Assembly: GCF_009604405.1 (NCBI RefSeq)
Contig: NZ_WEGK01000006.1
Coordinates: 310,001 to 374,000, forward strand
Length of the DNA stretch: 64,000 bases
Direction of reading: 5' to 3'
Source of the DNA: Nocardia macrotermitis
Lineage (GTDB): Bacteria; Actinomycetota; Actinomycetes; Mycobacteriales; Mycobacteriaceae
Under the pieces are notes generated by a model. It saw only the letters and a list, made by a program, of their open reading frames with translations, ran no database searches and was not told where the DNA came from. Position numbers and translations under genes: made by a program. Positions 41,878 through 49,907 of this stretch are shown here, piece by piece (the first letter of the stretch is position 1; every line of letters begins with the position of its first letter).

Positions 41878-42549
41878 ATGATGCCCGGACAGGGAACGCT
41901 GCTGGTTCCCGATCCCGCCGAACGCGAGAACCTCAGCACCTTCGTCGGTCGCGCCGTGCGCCTGGACCCGGCCGCGGTGATCCGGCTGCGACGTCGCGGT
42001 GATCGCTACGTCTCCGCTTGGGCCGCAACGAGTTTCGAGGTGCTGGCGGTGCGCACGGTGGTCGGTGAACTCGGTGTCGACGATGTCACCGCCGGTGGGG
42101 ATGTGTTGCTGACCGGTCTACGCGCGCCCGCGTCGGACGGCCGGATCGATCTCGGATTCTCCATGGATTCGGCCTGGCGTACCGCGCTGCCGCCGGTGAC
42201 GGGTTTCAGCCACATCGACGACATTCCGGCCCGTTCGTTGGTCGAATTGGCCGAGCGCGGTGTGGAATTGGCCGCCGAACACGGCAGTGGACACGGTCCG
42301 CCCGCCTCGCTGCTGGAGCAGACCGTGCTGACCGTCACCGGGGCGGGAGAGCGGGCCGAGGTGCCGATGCGCGTGGTGTTCGCGCTGACCGCAATGGATT
42401 TCATCCCGCACGGGGGTGATCGTCCCGATGCGCGGCGGATCGCTCCCGGTGAGATCGTCCGGGTCCGGGCCAGCCGCACCTGGCTGCGTCTGGACGCCCG
42501 CTACGGTTCGGTGGCTCGTCGTCGCGGACCGGCCCTGCTCGCGCGCTGA
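41878..42549 (+). CDS. Conserved hypothetical protein (Rv2474c-like by position)
   Basis: A 223-residue protein conserved in this group but without a named domain that I recognise. It begins MMPGQGTLLVPDPAERENLSTFVGR; a strand-rich half (RLRRRGDRYVSAWAATSFEVLAVRTV, TAGGDVLLTGLRA) is followed by a helical region (ARSLVELAERGVELAAEHG) and a final segment EIVRVRASRTWLRLDARYGSV. It is probably cytosolic: no signal peptide or membrane helix. Ten bases separate it from the thioesterase stop, so both are likely one transcript. The second ATG (41881) is an alternative start. No function is proposed. Confidence 0.75.
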   Translation: MMPGQGTLLVPDPAERENLSTFVGRAVRLDPAAVIRLRRRGDRYVSAWAATSFEVLAVRTVVGELGVDDVTAGGDVLLTGLRAPASDGRIDLGFSMDSAWRTALPPVTGFSHIDDIPARSLVELAERGVELAAEHGSGHGPPASLLEQTVLTVTGAGERAEVPMRVVFALTAMDFIPHGGDRPDARRIAPGEIVRVRASRTWLRLDARYGSVARRRGPALLAR

Positions 42550-42588
42550 CCCCCTGTTTGCGCGTCGAACTGTCTCGTCGAGGCGGTA

Positions 42589-43218
42589 CTAGGTGTGCAC
42601 GGGTGCGGCTGCGGTCAGCACCGGACGCAACGGCCCGTCCGACAGCCGGTTCACCAGGGGAGTGACGTAGCGCCGCAACAGAATTGCGGTGAAGTAACCG
42701 ACGACCACACCCACGATGGCTCCGGCGAGGACGTCGTGCGGATAGTGCGCGCCCACGTACACCCGGGAGATCCCCATGATCGTCGCGGCGACGAATGCCC
42801 AGATGCCGAGTCGCCGGTTGACCACCAGTAGCGCCACCGCCATGGCGAACACCACGACGGTGTGATTGCTCGGAAAGGAGTAGTCGTCCGGCGCGGGGCA
42901 TTTCTCCAGCAGGAATGCGCTGGGGAACCGGTAGCAGGGACGCCGTTCGGAGATGATCAGCTTGATCGCGTCGTTGACGACATAGGCGATGACCGCGACG
43001 AACGGCACCGCCAGCGCCGCGGCCATCACCGACGCGTCACGTCGGCGGGCGAGCCACCAGCCGATGACCATGAACACCACGAACAGCCCGACCCCGACTC
43101 CGCTGTATACGGTCATCGGGGTATTCAGCCAGGAGGTGTCCCTGGCGAACCGGGTCGTGTCGACGTACCAGGATCCATCGATACCGGCTGGATCCAAGCT
43201 CAGGATGTCGCTGGTCAT
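42589..43218 (-). CDS. PAP2-family membrane phosphatase
   Basis: The 209-residue protein has about five transmembrane helices and the three-part PAP2 active site: KLIISERRP (lysine/arginine motif), YSFPSNHTVVVF (PSxH) and RVYVGAHYPHDV (SRxxxxxHxxxD variant). It dephosphorylates a lipid phosphate such as phosphatidic acid, undecaprenyl diphosphate or a polyprenyl phosphate, with the active site facing outside. ATG at 43218 follows GAGGAT. It stands between the convergent Rv2474c-like gene and azlD on the same strand, with 159 bp to azlD, so it is probably separate. Confidence 0.88.
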   Translation of the reverse strand: MTSDILSLDPAGIDGSWYVDTTRFARDTSWLNTPMTVYSGVGVGLFVVFMVIGWWLARRRDASVMAAALAVPFVAVIAYVVNDAIKLIISERRPCYRFPSAFLLEKCPAPDDYSFPSNHTVVVFAMAVALLVVNRRLGIWAFVAATIMGISRVYVGAHYPHDVLAGAIVGVVVGYFTAILLRRYVTPLVNRLSDGPLRPVLTAAAPVHT

Positions 43219-43377
43219 ATCCTCGATTTCTCGATCGAGGTGCGGCCGCTCGTCGCCCCGCACCGTGCCCGGACAGATCATCCAGGCTCGCACAGGCCCG
43301 CTGAGAAATTGCTGAGCGCGACTCGCAGCGCTTATGCCGAAGTTACGAAGCGCAGTGCTCGGGCGACTCCGGCAGCG

Positions 43378-43692
43378 TCAGGCGACTCCGGCCAAACGCA
43401 ACAGCGCCGTGGTGGCCGCGGCACCGATGGCGACCACCACCAACGGCACCTTCCGCCAGGCGAGCACCACCGCGACCAGCACCCCGGCGGGCAGTGCGAA
43501 TCGAGCCCGATGATCGGCCGGAACGAGGGTGGTCACCGCCAACGCGGTCAACAGCACAACCGACCCGATCTCCAGAAATTGAGCGATCCGAGGCGGAAAC
43601 GTCAGCCGCCGTCGCAACACCGGCCCGGCCAACCGAATCCCGAACGTACCGACAGCCAGACAAGCGGCCCCGGCGATCAACGCGACATTCAT
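43378..43692 (-). CDS. azlD: Branched-chain amino acid exporter small subunit AzlD
   Basis: A 104-residue protein with three or four hydrophobic helices and the AzlD pattern: ACLAVGTFGIRLAGPVLRRR at the N-terminus, FLEIGSVVLLTALAVTTLVP in the middle and VVLAWRKVPLVVVAIGAAATTALLR at the end. It forms a two-component exporter of branched-chain amino acids or analogues with AzlC. ATG overlaps the azlC stop (ATGA), the usual azlCD coupling. Control is probably by the divergent cupin regulator. Confidence 0.9.
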   Translation of the reverse strand: MNVALIAGAACLAVGTFGIRLAGPVLRRRLTFPPRIAQFLEIGSVVLLTALAVTTLVPADHRARFALPAGVLVAVVLAWRKVPLVVVAIGAAATTALLRLAGVA

Positions 43693-44672
43693 GACGCCGC
43701 AATCCGTTCCGCGTTCGATGACCCGACTGCCATGCTCGTTGGGTCGCTCGCGTACGTCGGGCCGGTTGTCGCAGCGGCCGCGCGCCTCGGGTCGGTTGTC
43801 TCACTCAAATAGCTGATTGCCGTGTTCGACGGTGTGACCGTGGCACCCGATGGACCGATCATCGCATTCGAAGGATCGGCTATCGCATCCGATGAACCGG
43901 GGGTCGCACTCGTTGTGGCTGTTGTCGGCTGTAGCGAGTCGCGGTGGGGAGCGGGCAGCATTCTCGTGATCACATCACCCCGACGACCGCGCAGTTTGTC
44001 GGTCATATGTTGTGCGGTGAGCACGACGAACGCGGCGGGCAGGGCCAGCAGTACCGGCAGACCTGCGGGTAGGAACACGGCGGCGACCACGGCCACCACG
44101 GCTCCGGCCAACGCGGCGTGCCGGGTTCGACGATCTCGCAGGGCGGGCAGCGCCAGCGCGATGAGTACGGCGGGGAACACCGCGTCCAGCCCGAACTCGT
44201 CCGGATTCGGGACCGCGGTGCCCAGGCCGACGCCGAGCAGCGCGCCCACCGGCCAGGCCAGCAGCACGCCCAGGCCGCAGAGCCAGTAGGCAGCGCGGCT
44301 GCGTTCGCGATCGGATTCGCCCAGTGCCATGGCGACCGATTCGTCGTTCATGACGTGCGTGCCGAGCAGTCGCCGCCAACCGGTGCCCAGCACGTCGGGC
44401 AGGGCCAGCCCGTACGGTAGATGCCGGGCATTGACCAGCAGTCCGGCCAATACCGCCGCGATCGGTCCGCCACCTGCGGCGATAATGCCGACGAAGAGGA
44501 ATTCCGAGCCGCCGGCCAGCACCAGCACACTGAGTACGATCGGCAGCCAGGCGGGCAGTCCGGAGGTGACCGCCGTGGCCCCGTAGGACACGCCGATCAC
44601 GCAGACGGCCAGGCAGACCGCTGCGATTCCGGTGAGGTCACCGCGACTCAGTGTTCGTTGTATCGAACGCAC
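43689..44672 (-). CDS. azlC: Branched-chain amino acid exporter large subunit AzlC, with long C-terminal tail
   Basis: AzlC family, 327 residues. The typical part (about 1-245) has LAVCVIGVSYGATAVTSGLP, VLAGGSEFLFVGIIAAGGGP, LVNARHLPYGLALPDVLG and THVMNDESVAMALGESDRER. Normal AzlC proteins have 230-250 residues; here about 75 further residues are rich in Ser, Thr, Ala and Pro, with the quasi-repeat DPSNAMIGPSGATVTPSNTAI, and overlap nothing but the azlD start. The GTG at 44672 is chosen; TATAGA lies just upstream, so the mRNA may be leaderless, and a GTG six codons earlier is an alternative. It exports branched-chain amino acids together with AzlD. Confidence 0.87.
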   Translation of the reverse strand: MRSIQRTLSRGDLTGIAAVCLAVCVIGVSYGATAVTSGLPAWLPIVLSVLVLAGGSEFLFVGIIAAGGGPIAAVLAGLLVNARHLPYGLALPDVLGTGWRRLLGTHVMNDESVAMALGESDRERSRAAYWLCGLGVLLAWPVGALLGVGLGTAVPNPDEFGLDAVFPAVLIALALPALRDRRTRHAALAGAVVAVVAAVFLPAGLPVLLALPAAFVVLTAQHMTDKLRGRRGDVITRMLPAPHRDSLQPTTATTSATPGSSDAIADPSNAMIGPSGATVTPSNTAISYLSETTDPRRAAAATTGPTYASDPTSMAVGSSNAERIAAS

Positions 44673-44748
44673 GACTTCTATAGTGAACACCGCATCGCGG
44701 TTCGTCAACGTCGCCCGGAGCACACCCCATGTACCCTTCGGAATCACC

Positions 44749-45321
44749 ATGACCGAGCAGGAAAGCGTTCCCGAATCGACCCCGCAGCAGACGATCGCGG
44801 CCGGACTGCGCCGTGAGCGCGCCCGGTCCGGGCTCTCGCTCACCGAGGTCGCCAAGCGCGCCGGAATCGCGAAATCGACGCTGTCGCAACTGGAATCGGG
44901 TTCGGGCAATCCGAGTATCGAAACCCTGTGGGCGCTGTGCACCGCCCTGGGCATCCCGTTCTCGAATCTGCTGGACCCGCCGCAACCGCAGGTCCGGGTG
45001 ATCCGCGCCGGTCAGGGCCCGGAGGTCGCGTCCTCCACCTCGCGCTACCGGGCCACCCTGCTCGCCGCCGCCCCGCCCAACGTCCGCCGCGACCTGTTCC
45101 GCATCACCGCCGAACCCGGCCACCCCCGCGACTCGGACCCACACCTGCACGGCAGCGTCGAACACGTCCTGCTGGCCGCCGGCCGCGCCATGGTCGGCCC
45201 TGCCGACGACCCCGCCGAACTACATCCGGGCGACTACATCTGCTACCCCGGCGACCGCCCCCACGTCTTCGAGGCCCTCGAACCCGGCACCTGGGGCATG
45301 CTCGCCAGCGACTTCATCTGA
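44749..45321 (+). CDS. XRE-family regulator with cupin domain
   Basis: The 190-residue protein has an N-terminal XRE helix-turn-helix (RSGLSLTEVAKRAGIAKSTL, then SQLESGSGNPSIETLWALC, about 28-66) and a C-terminal cupin sensor (HLHGSVEHVLLAAGRAMVGP, LHPGDYICYPGDRPHVFEAL). This architecture is regularly found divergent from azlCD and senses the exported amino acid or a related small molecule. The start is the ATG at 44749 (MTEQESVPES); the frame extends upstream into azlC but only as a shadow. The 76-bp divergent region to azlC has TTGACG and TATAGA boxes for the azlC direction. Confidence 0.88.
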   Translation: MTEQESVPESTPQQTIAAGLRRERARSGLSLTEVAKRAGIAKSTLSQLESGSGNPSIETLWALCTALGIPFSNLLDPPQPQVRVIRAGQGPEVASSTSRYRATLLAAAPPNVRRDLFRITAEPGHPRDSDPHLHGSVEHVLLAAGRAMVGPADDPAELHPGDYICYPGDRPHVFEALEPGTWGMLASDFI

Positions 45322-45370
45322 CCCCTTCCGCCGCAACACATTCCGGTCGACGACGGTTGCCGGCGCCGGA

Positions 45371-46102
45371 TTACGCCGCGCCCTCGCCGAGGTACTGCAA
45401 CCACACCGGGTCCAGGTCGGCGGTGGTGGACAGCAGCCGCCAGTGCGGGCCCTTGGGAGCGACCATCGGGTGGCGGAGGGTCCAGCCGAGTTCGCTGAGC
45501 ATCTTGTCGGCCTTGCGATGGTTGCAGGGTGCGCAGGAGGCGACGCAGTTCTCCCAGGAGTGCGCGCCGCCGCGGCTGCGCGGGATGACGTGATCGATGG
45601 TCTCGGCCTTGCCGCCGCAGTAGGCGCAGCGGTATCGGTCGCGGTGCATGAGGGCCGCGCGGGTCATCGGGACGCGCGCGCGATAGGGGACTCGGACGTA
45701 GTTGCGCAGTCGGATCACCGAGGGCAGCGCGATCGACGCACCGGCCGAATGCACGACCGGACCCTCGGCGTTGTGGTGCACGGCATCGGCCTTGTCGCAG
45801 ATCAGCAGCACGATGGCGCGACGTGCGGACAGGGCGGTCAGCGGCTCGTAGGTGGCGTTCAGAAGCAGCACCCGGCGCTTGCGCCATGCTGGCTGCGGTG
45901 GATTTTCCAGATTGCGATGCACCGGAGTGTCGCAGGGAGAATGTTCGGAATGCTCGCGATCGGGGTGGTCACGATCGGGATGGGAATGGTCGGACAGGAT
46001 GTGCAGCGGAATGGCCCCCGACCCACGATTGTGGACGTCGGCGGGCTGGAGTTGTCGATGCGCTCTGGCCTCTTGTGACCGAGCGCCGTGCCGCTGCTTC
46101 AT
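45371..46102 (-). CDS. HNH endonuclease
   Basis: A 243-residue protein with an HNH nuclease domain at the C-terminal half. CAYCGGKAETIDHVIPRSRG (159-178) has the first CxxC pair and the His171 motif, and NCVASCAPCNHRKADKML (185-202) supplies Asn185, the second CxxC (190, 193) and His195. The part in front (RVLLLNATYEPLTALSARRA) is the usual companion domain of this actinobacterial family (M. tuberculosis Rv2469c by position). The first 70 residues include a His/Asp-rich stretch (DHSHPDRDHPDREHSEH) of low complexity. The start at 46102 is tentative; residues from about 75 on are certain. It is divergent from glbO. Confidence 0.85.
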   Translation of the reverse strand: MKQRHGARSQEARAHRQLQPADVHNRGSGAIPLHILSDHSHPDRDHPDREHSEHSPCDTPVHRNLENPPQPAWRKRRVLLLNATYEPLTALSARRAIVLLICDKADAVHHNAEGPVVHSAGASIALPSVIRLRNYVRVPYRARVPMTRAALMHRDRYRCAYCGGKAETIDHVIPRSRGGAHSWENCVASCAPCNHRKADKMLSELGWTLRHPMVAPKGPHWRLLSTTADLDPVWLQYLGEGAA

Positions 46103-46380
46103 GAGGACCCCGAATTCGTGTAGTCCGGTTCGTGTGGTATCTGGGCACAGACACTGCCACCCAGTTGACCACGGAACCCGTACCAATGCACGAGTATTTC
46201 GCACATTGTCGGGCACGTTCGGGTGAACAACGCGTGATCGGCGGCCGTCCCACGCTCGACCGGCCGGTTCGCCGCCGCCGACTATGCTTCGAATGCGGCG
46301 GGCCCATTCGGCCGCGAGGGACGGTAGGCGGCCCGGATGACGTCCGGTTGCCGCGCACGAGGCGATGAAGGAGCGAGCAG

Positions 46381-46791
46381 GTGGCCGGTGAGCGACAGGT
46401 GACGGAACCGGCGACGTTCTACGAGGCGGTCGGCGGCGCGGAGACCTTCCACCGGCTGGTGGCGACGTTCTATCGTGAGGTCGCCGCCGACGAGGTGTTG
46501 CGCCCGCTGTATCCGGAGGAGGATCTCGGCCCGGCCGAACGTCGCCTGCGGATGTTCCTCGAACAGTACTGGGGCGGCCCGCGCACCTACTCCGACGAGC
46601 GCGGACATCCGCGACTGCGCATGCGGCACATGCCGTTTCGGATCGGCCCGATCGAACGCGACGCCTGGTTGCGCTGTATGCGCATCGCGGTCGAGGAGAT
46701 CGGATCCGAGGTGCTGGACGACGAACACCGCCGCGCGCTGCTCGATTACCTGGAGATGGCGGCAAATTCGCTGGTCAACTCGACTTTCTGA
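46381..46791 (+). CDS. glbO: Group II truncated hemoglobin GlbO
   Basis: The 136-residue protein is a trHbO. It shows the FYEAVGGAETFHRLVATFY N-terminus, RPLYPEEDLGPAERRLRMFL, then the proximal histidine His83 in RMRHMPFRIG and the group-II tryptophan Trp96 at position G8 (DAWLRCM). It binds haem and oxygen and may support respiration or detoxify peroxide and NO; in mycobacteria it is tied to the membrane respiratory chain. GTG at 46381 has GGAG eight bases before. Downstream genes aglA, ctaJ and the DUF5130 gene follow in the mycobacterial order. Confidence 0.95.
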   Translation: MAGERQVTEPATFYEAVGGAETFHRLVATFYREVAADEVLRPLYPEEDLGPAERRLRMFLEQYWGGPRTYSDERGHPRLRMRHMPFRIGPIERDAWLRCMRIAVEEIGSEVLDDEHRRALLDYLEMAANSLVNSTF

Positions 46792-46927
46792 ACCTTGTGG
46801 CACAAAACCTGGTGCAACCCAAAGCTTTTCCGGGCGGCGGGCATCGGCTGCTGATCATTTGCCGAATGTCGCCAACACTAGGTAGTTGCCGCACCTTCGC
46901 CGGAAACCTTTGGCACTATTGGGTGTC

Positions 46928-48616
46928 GTGACGCCTTCATCACCCGGAGATCCGGCGGTAGGGCCGGATATGGGGTCCTCCGTGGTTGTGCCGACGGCCT
47001 CGTCCGGGCCCGATGCTTCCGACGAATCAACAGTGCTCGAGTCCGGTCCGCCCGGCGGGCAGTGGTGGCGCTCGGCCGTGTTCTACCAGGTCTATCCGCG
47101 CTCGTTCGCCGATTCCGGCGGTGACGGGGTGGGCGATCTGGGTGGCCTGCTGGAGCGGCTCGGCTATCTGGAGTTGCTCGGCGTGGACGCGCTGTGGATC
47201 TGCCCGGTGATGCGCTCGCCGATGGCCGACGGCGGGTACGACGTCAGCGATCCGCGCGATATCGATCCGCTGTTCGGCGATATCGCGGTGCTCGACGAGG
47301 TGCTCGAGGAGGCGCACGACCGGGGGATGCGGGTCACCATGGATCTGGTGCCCAATCACACCAGTGACCGGCATCCGTGGTTCACCGCCGCGTTGCGGGC
47401 CGCACCCGGCAGCCCCGAACGCGAGCGCTACATCTTCCGCGACGGCCGCGGCCCGAAGGGGGCCGAGCCGCCGAACAACTGGCCCAGCATCTTCGGCGGT
47501 CCCGCGTGGACGCGCGTCACCGAGCCGAACGGTAAGCCCGGCCAGTGGTACCTGCACATCTTCGCGCCCGAACAGCCCGATCTGAACTGGGAGAATCCCG
47601 AGGTCGTCGCGGATTTCGAACAGACCATGCGGTTCTGGCTGAACCGCGGCGTGGACGGTTTCCGGATCGATGTCGCGCACGGGATGGCCAAACCGCCCGG
47701 CCTGCCCGATATGGACCGGGTCAACACCGCGATGCTCGTGCACGACGACAACGACCCGCGCTTCAACGATCCGGGCGTGCACGACATCCACCGCCGCCTG
47801 CGCAAGGTGCTCGACGAGTACCCGGACGCGGTGTCGATCGGTGAGGTGTGGGTCGATGACAACGTGCGTTTCGGTGAGTACGTGCGGTCCGACGAACTCC
47901 ATCTCGCCTTCAACTTCCGCCTCGCCGAGACCTCCTTCGACGCCGCGAAAATCCGTGCCGCGGTCGATAATTCGATCGAAGCGGTGGCCGCGGTGGGTGC
48001 CGTGCCGACCTGGACGCTGTCCAATCACGACATCGAACGCGAGGTGACCCGGTACGGCGGCGGCGCGGTGGGGCTGCGCCGGGCGCGCGCGATGATCCTG
48101 CTCGAACTGGCCCTACCGGGTGCGGTGTTCCTCTACAACGGTTCGGAACTGGGCCTGCCCAATGTCGACGATCTGCCCGAGGACGCGCTGCGCGATCCGA
48201 CGTGGGAGCGCTCCGGGCACACCGAACGCGGCCGCGACGGGTGCCGGGTGCCGATCCCGTGGGAGGGCCGGCAGCCGCCGTTCGGTTTCACCAGCGCCGA
48301 GCAGTCCTGGCTGCCGATCCCGCCGCAGTGGGCCGGGCTGACGGTGGAGTCGCAGCTCGAACGGCTCGACTCGATGGTGTCGCTGTGCCGGATGGCGATC
48401 GAATTGCGCAGTGTGCGACCGGAATTCGCCGGTGACGGGCTGGAGTGGTATGGCAGTCCGGTCGGCTGCCTGGCGTTCCGGCGCGCGGGTGGATTGATCT
48501 GTGCGGTCAACACCTCGTCCGTGCCGACGCCGCTGCCGCCCGGTGAGGTGCTGCTGTCCAGCGTGCCGCTCGACGGCGCGATGCTGCCGCCCGATACGGC
48601 GGTGTGGCTGGTGTAG
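46928..48616 (+). CDS. aglA: Alpha-glucosidase AglA (GH13)
   Basis: The 562-residue GH13 enzyme hydrolyses terminal alpha-1,4-glucosides such as maltose or trehalose-derived sugars. Conserved regions are DLVPNHTS (139-146), GVDGFRIDVAHG with nucleophile Asp248, SIGEVWVD with acid/base Glu306 and TLSNHDIER with the third aspartate. The TIM barrel begins at WWRSAVFYQVYPRSFADSGG. GTG at 46928 is preferred over a TTG at 46886. CACTAT lies about 14 bases before it, so a nearly leaderless transcript is possible. It follows glbO by 136 bp and precedes ctaJ, the same order as Rv2470-Rv2472. Confidence 0.93.
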   Translation: MTPSSPGDPAVGPDMGSSVVVPTASSGPDASDESTVLESGPPGGQWWRSAVFYQVYPRSFADSGGDGVGDLGGLLERLGYLELLGVDALWICPVMRSPMADGGYDVSDPRDIDPLFGDIAVLDEVLEEAHDRGMRVTMDLVPNHTSDRHPWFTAALRAAPGSPERERYIFRDGRGPKGAEPPNNWPSIFGGPAWTRVTEPNGKPGQWYLHIFAPEQPDLNWENPEVVADFEQTMRFWLNRGVDGFRIDVAHGMAKPPGLPDMDRVNTAMLVHDDNDPRFNDPGVHDIHRRLRKVLDEYPDAVSIGEVWVDDNVRFGEYVRSDELHLAFNFRLAETSFDAAKIRAAVDNSIEAVAAVGAVPTWTLSNHDIEREVTRYGGGAVGLRRARAMILLELALPGAVFLYNGSELGLPNVDDLPEDALRDPTWERSGHTERGRDGCRVPIPWEGRQPPFGFTSAEQSWLPIPPQWAGLTVESQLERLDSMVSLCRMAIELRSVRPEFAGDGLEWYGSPVGCLAFRRAGGLICAVNTSSVPTPLPPGEVLLSSVPLDGAMLPPDTAVWLV

Positions 48617-48695
48617 CGGGTGCGGGAATCGACACGCGCGGGCGAACAGCTCACCAGTCGGCACGGCGTCCGGGCGCATCGTCTACCGTTGGGTC

Positions 48696-48968
48696 GTGAG
48701 CATTCTCGAGACAGTGCTGATCTTCCTCGGCATTCCGCTGGTGATCTACGCGGTCATCGCGGGGTTGTCGTTCCTCGGCAAACCGTATCCCGGGGAGAAG
48801 CCGGTCCACTACAACCTCGGCGACAAGTGGACCGCGGACCCGGTGCTGTGGAGCGCGACCGACGAGGTGACCGGCCACGGCCACCACGACGCCTCGCACG
48901 GCGCCCACGACGCAATCGAATCCGCGGAGTCGGACCTGATCGGAGGCCGGGCAAGTGGCAAGTTCTAA
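48696..48968 (+). CDS. ctaJ: Cytochrome aa3 oxidase subunit CtaJ
   Basis: The 90-residue protein has one membrane helix (ILETVLIFLGIPLVIYAVIA, about 3-22) and a short soluble tail with HYNLGDKWTADPVLWSATDE and a His-rich stretch (GHGHHDASHGAHD). By its sequence pattern and its place between aglA and the DUF5130 gene it matches the mycobacterial CtaJ subunit of the bcc-aa3 supercomplex (MSMEG_4693, from memory). TACCGT lies seven bases before the GTG, so the mRNA is probably leaderless. The last 14 bases overlap the next gene. Confidence 0.82.
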   Translation: MSILETVLIFLGIPLVIYAVIAGLSFLGKPYPGEKPVHYNLGDKWTADPVLWSATDEVTGHGHHDASHGAHDAIESAESDLIGGRASGKF

Positions 48969-49425
48969 TTGGCCCGCGGTGGTCGAGGCAGACCTCCCAC
49001 ACGGGTGGGTCGTCACCACCAGCGGACGCGTGTCCGGGGTTCACGAGCCGGGCACCGTGTTCAGGGAGGCGCCGTTCAGCGACACCGAGCGGTTGATCAT
49101 GGACAACACGCTCACCGAGGTCACCCGCGCTACCAAGGTCCGGTTCAACGTCTTCATCGGTGAGCTGGGCGCGGATTCGGCCGCGGGCGCGGACGCGATC
49201 TTCCCGCACACGCCCGAGGCGGCGCGTTCGGTGCTCATCGCCGTCTCCCCGAACGACAAGGCCGTCGAGGTCCGTTCGGGCCGCGACGTCGCCGACCGCG
49301 TCAACGACCGGATCTGCCAGCTCGGTCTGACCGCGCTGCTCAGCTCGCTGCGTCAAGGTGAGCTGATCGACGGGCTGGTCTCGGCGGTTCGGGTCATGGG
49401 TTCGGCTATCGGCCGTCCCAGCTGA
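48955..49425 (+). CDS. DUF5130 family protein, putative respiratory supercomplex association factor
   Basis: A 156-residue protein with a TPM-like fold pattern: FREAPFSDTERLIMDNTLTEV, KVRFNVFIGELG, SVLIAVSPNDKAVEVRSGRDVADRVNDRICQLGLTALL. There is no membrane segment. In M. smegmatis the gene next to ctaJ encodes the factor found bound to the III2IV2 supercomplex (called PRSAF1, MSMEG_4692, from memory), and this gene has the same position and domain. GTG at 48955 has GGAGG eight bases upstream, inside ctaJ, so the two are translated together. Confidence 0.82.
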   Translation: MASSNWPAVVEADLPHGWVVTTSGRVSGVHEPGTVFREAPFSDTERLIMDNTLTEVTRATKVRFNVFIGELGADSAAGADAIFPHTPEAARSVLIAVSPNDKAVEVRSGRDVADRVNDRICQLGLTALLSSLRQGELIDGLVSAVRVMGSAIGRPS

Positions 49426-49457
49426 TCGACGTCTTCGGACAACTACAGACTGTTTCG

Positions 49458-49512
49458 CGATCCCGTGCACGGGCGCGTACCTGGTTGAGGTGCGTGCTCG
49501 TGCACGGGATCG
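49458..49512. repeat. 13-bp inverted repeat with 29-base loop
   Basis: CGATCCCGTGCAC at 49458-49470 is the exact reverse complement of 49500-49512. It starts 33 bases after the DUF5130 stop and may act as a terminator or protein site. Confidence 0.65.
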
Positions 49513-49650
49513 TGTGTATGTGCCGGTGTGGTGCGCTCGTTGTACGAGCGTCGGCGGATCGCGGTGCGGCCGGTGCGTTCGAGATGGTCCTGTGGGACAA
49601 CACGTACGGCTGTCCGAGGACCACAACGCAGTCGTTGACCGCCACTGTCT

Positions 49651-49706
49651 ACGCGGGGACGCGGGGACGCGGGGACGCGGGGACGCGGGGACGCGGGGAC
49701 GCGGGG
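49651..49706. repeat. Tandem repeat: seven copies of ACGCGGGG
   Basis: Seven perfect copies of the octamer, 56 bases. Copy number is expected to vary between strains through slippage. G runs on one strand could also favour unusual DNA structure. Confidence 0.9.
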
Positions 49707-49874
49707 ACGACGCGGCAAAATGTGAACTATGGCTCCGGTAATCCTAGTCCTCATTGGGCTTCGGCGTTGCGATCTGTACCTCTTTTCTGTGAAAGATGGT
49801 TCTGATCAAGCAATTCTGGAGATACCCGTTGACCGGCCAGGCTCGACTCGGCAGACTTGAGTAAACCGGAATGG

Positions 49875-49888
49875 TGATTCTCATTATC
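49875..49888. promoter_or_regulatory. Zur/Fur-like half site
   Basis: TGATTCTCATTATC resembles the TGATTTTCATTA arm of actinobacterial Zur/Fur boxes, with one mismatch over 12 bases; the other arm is poorly conserved. It lies about 20 bases before the flavoprotein start. Confidence 0.3.
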
Positions 49889-49907
49889 GCGTCGATTGGA
49901 GGGCCGG

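Larger units (their letters stand above)
49426..49907. other. Repeat-rich intergenic region
   Basis: No gene is supported in these 482 bases. The region holds a 13-bp inverted repeat (49458-49512), seven tandem octamers (49651-49706), and a less GC-rich stretch from about 49715 with a Zur/Fur-like half site before the acyl-CoA dehydrogenase-like gene. Confidence 0.6.
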
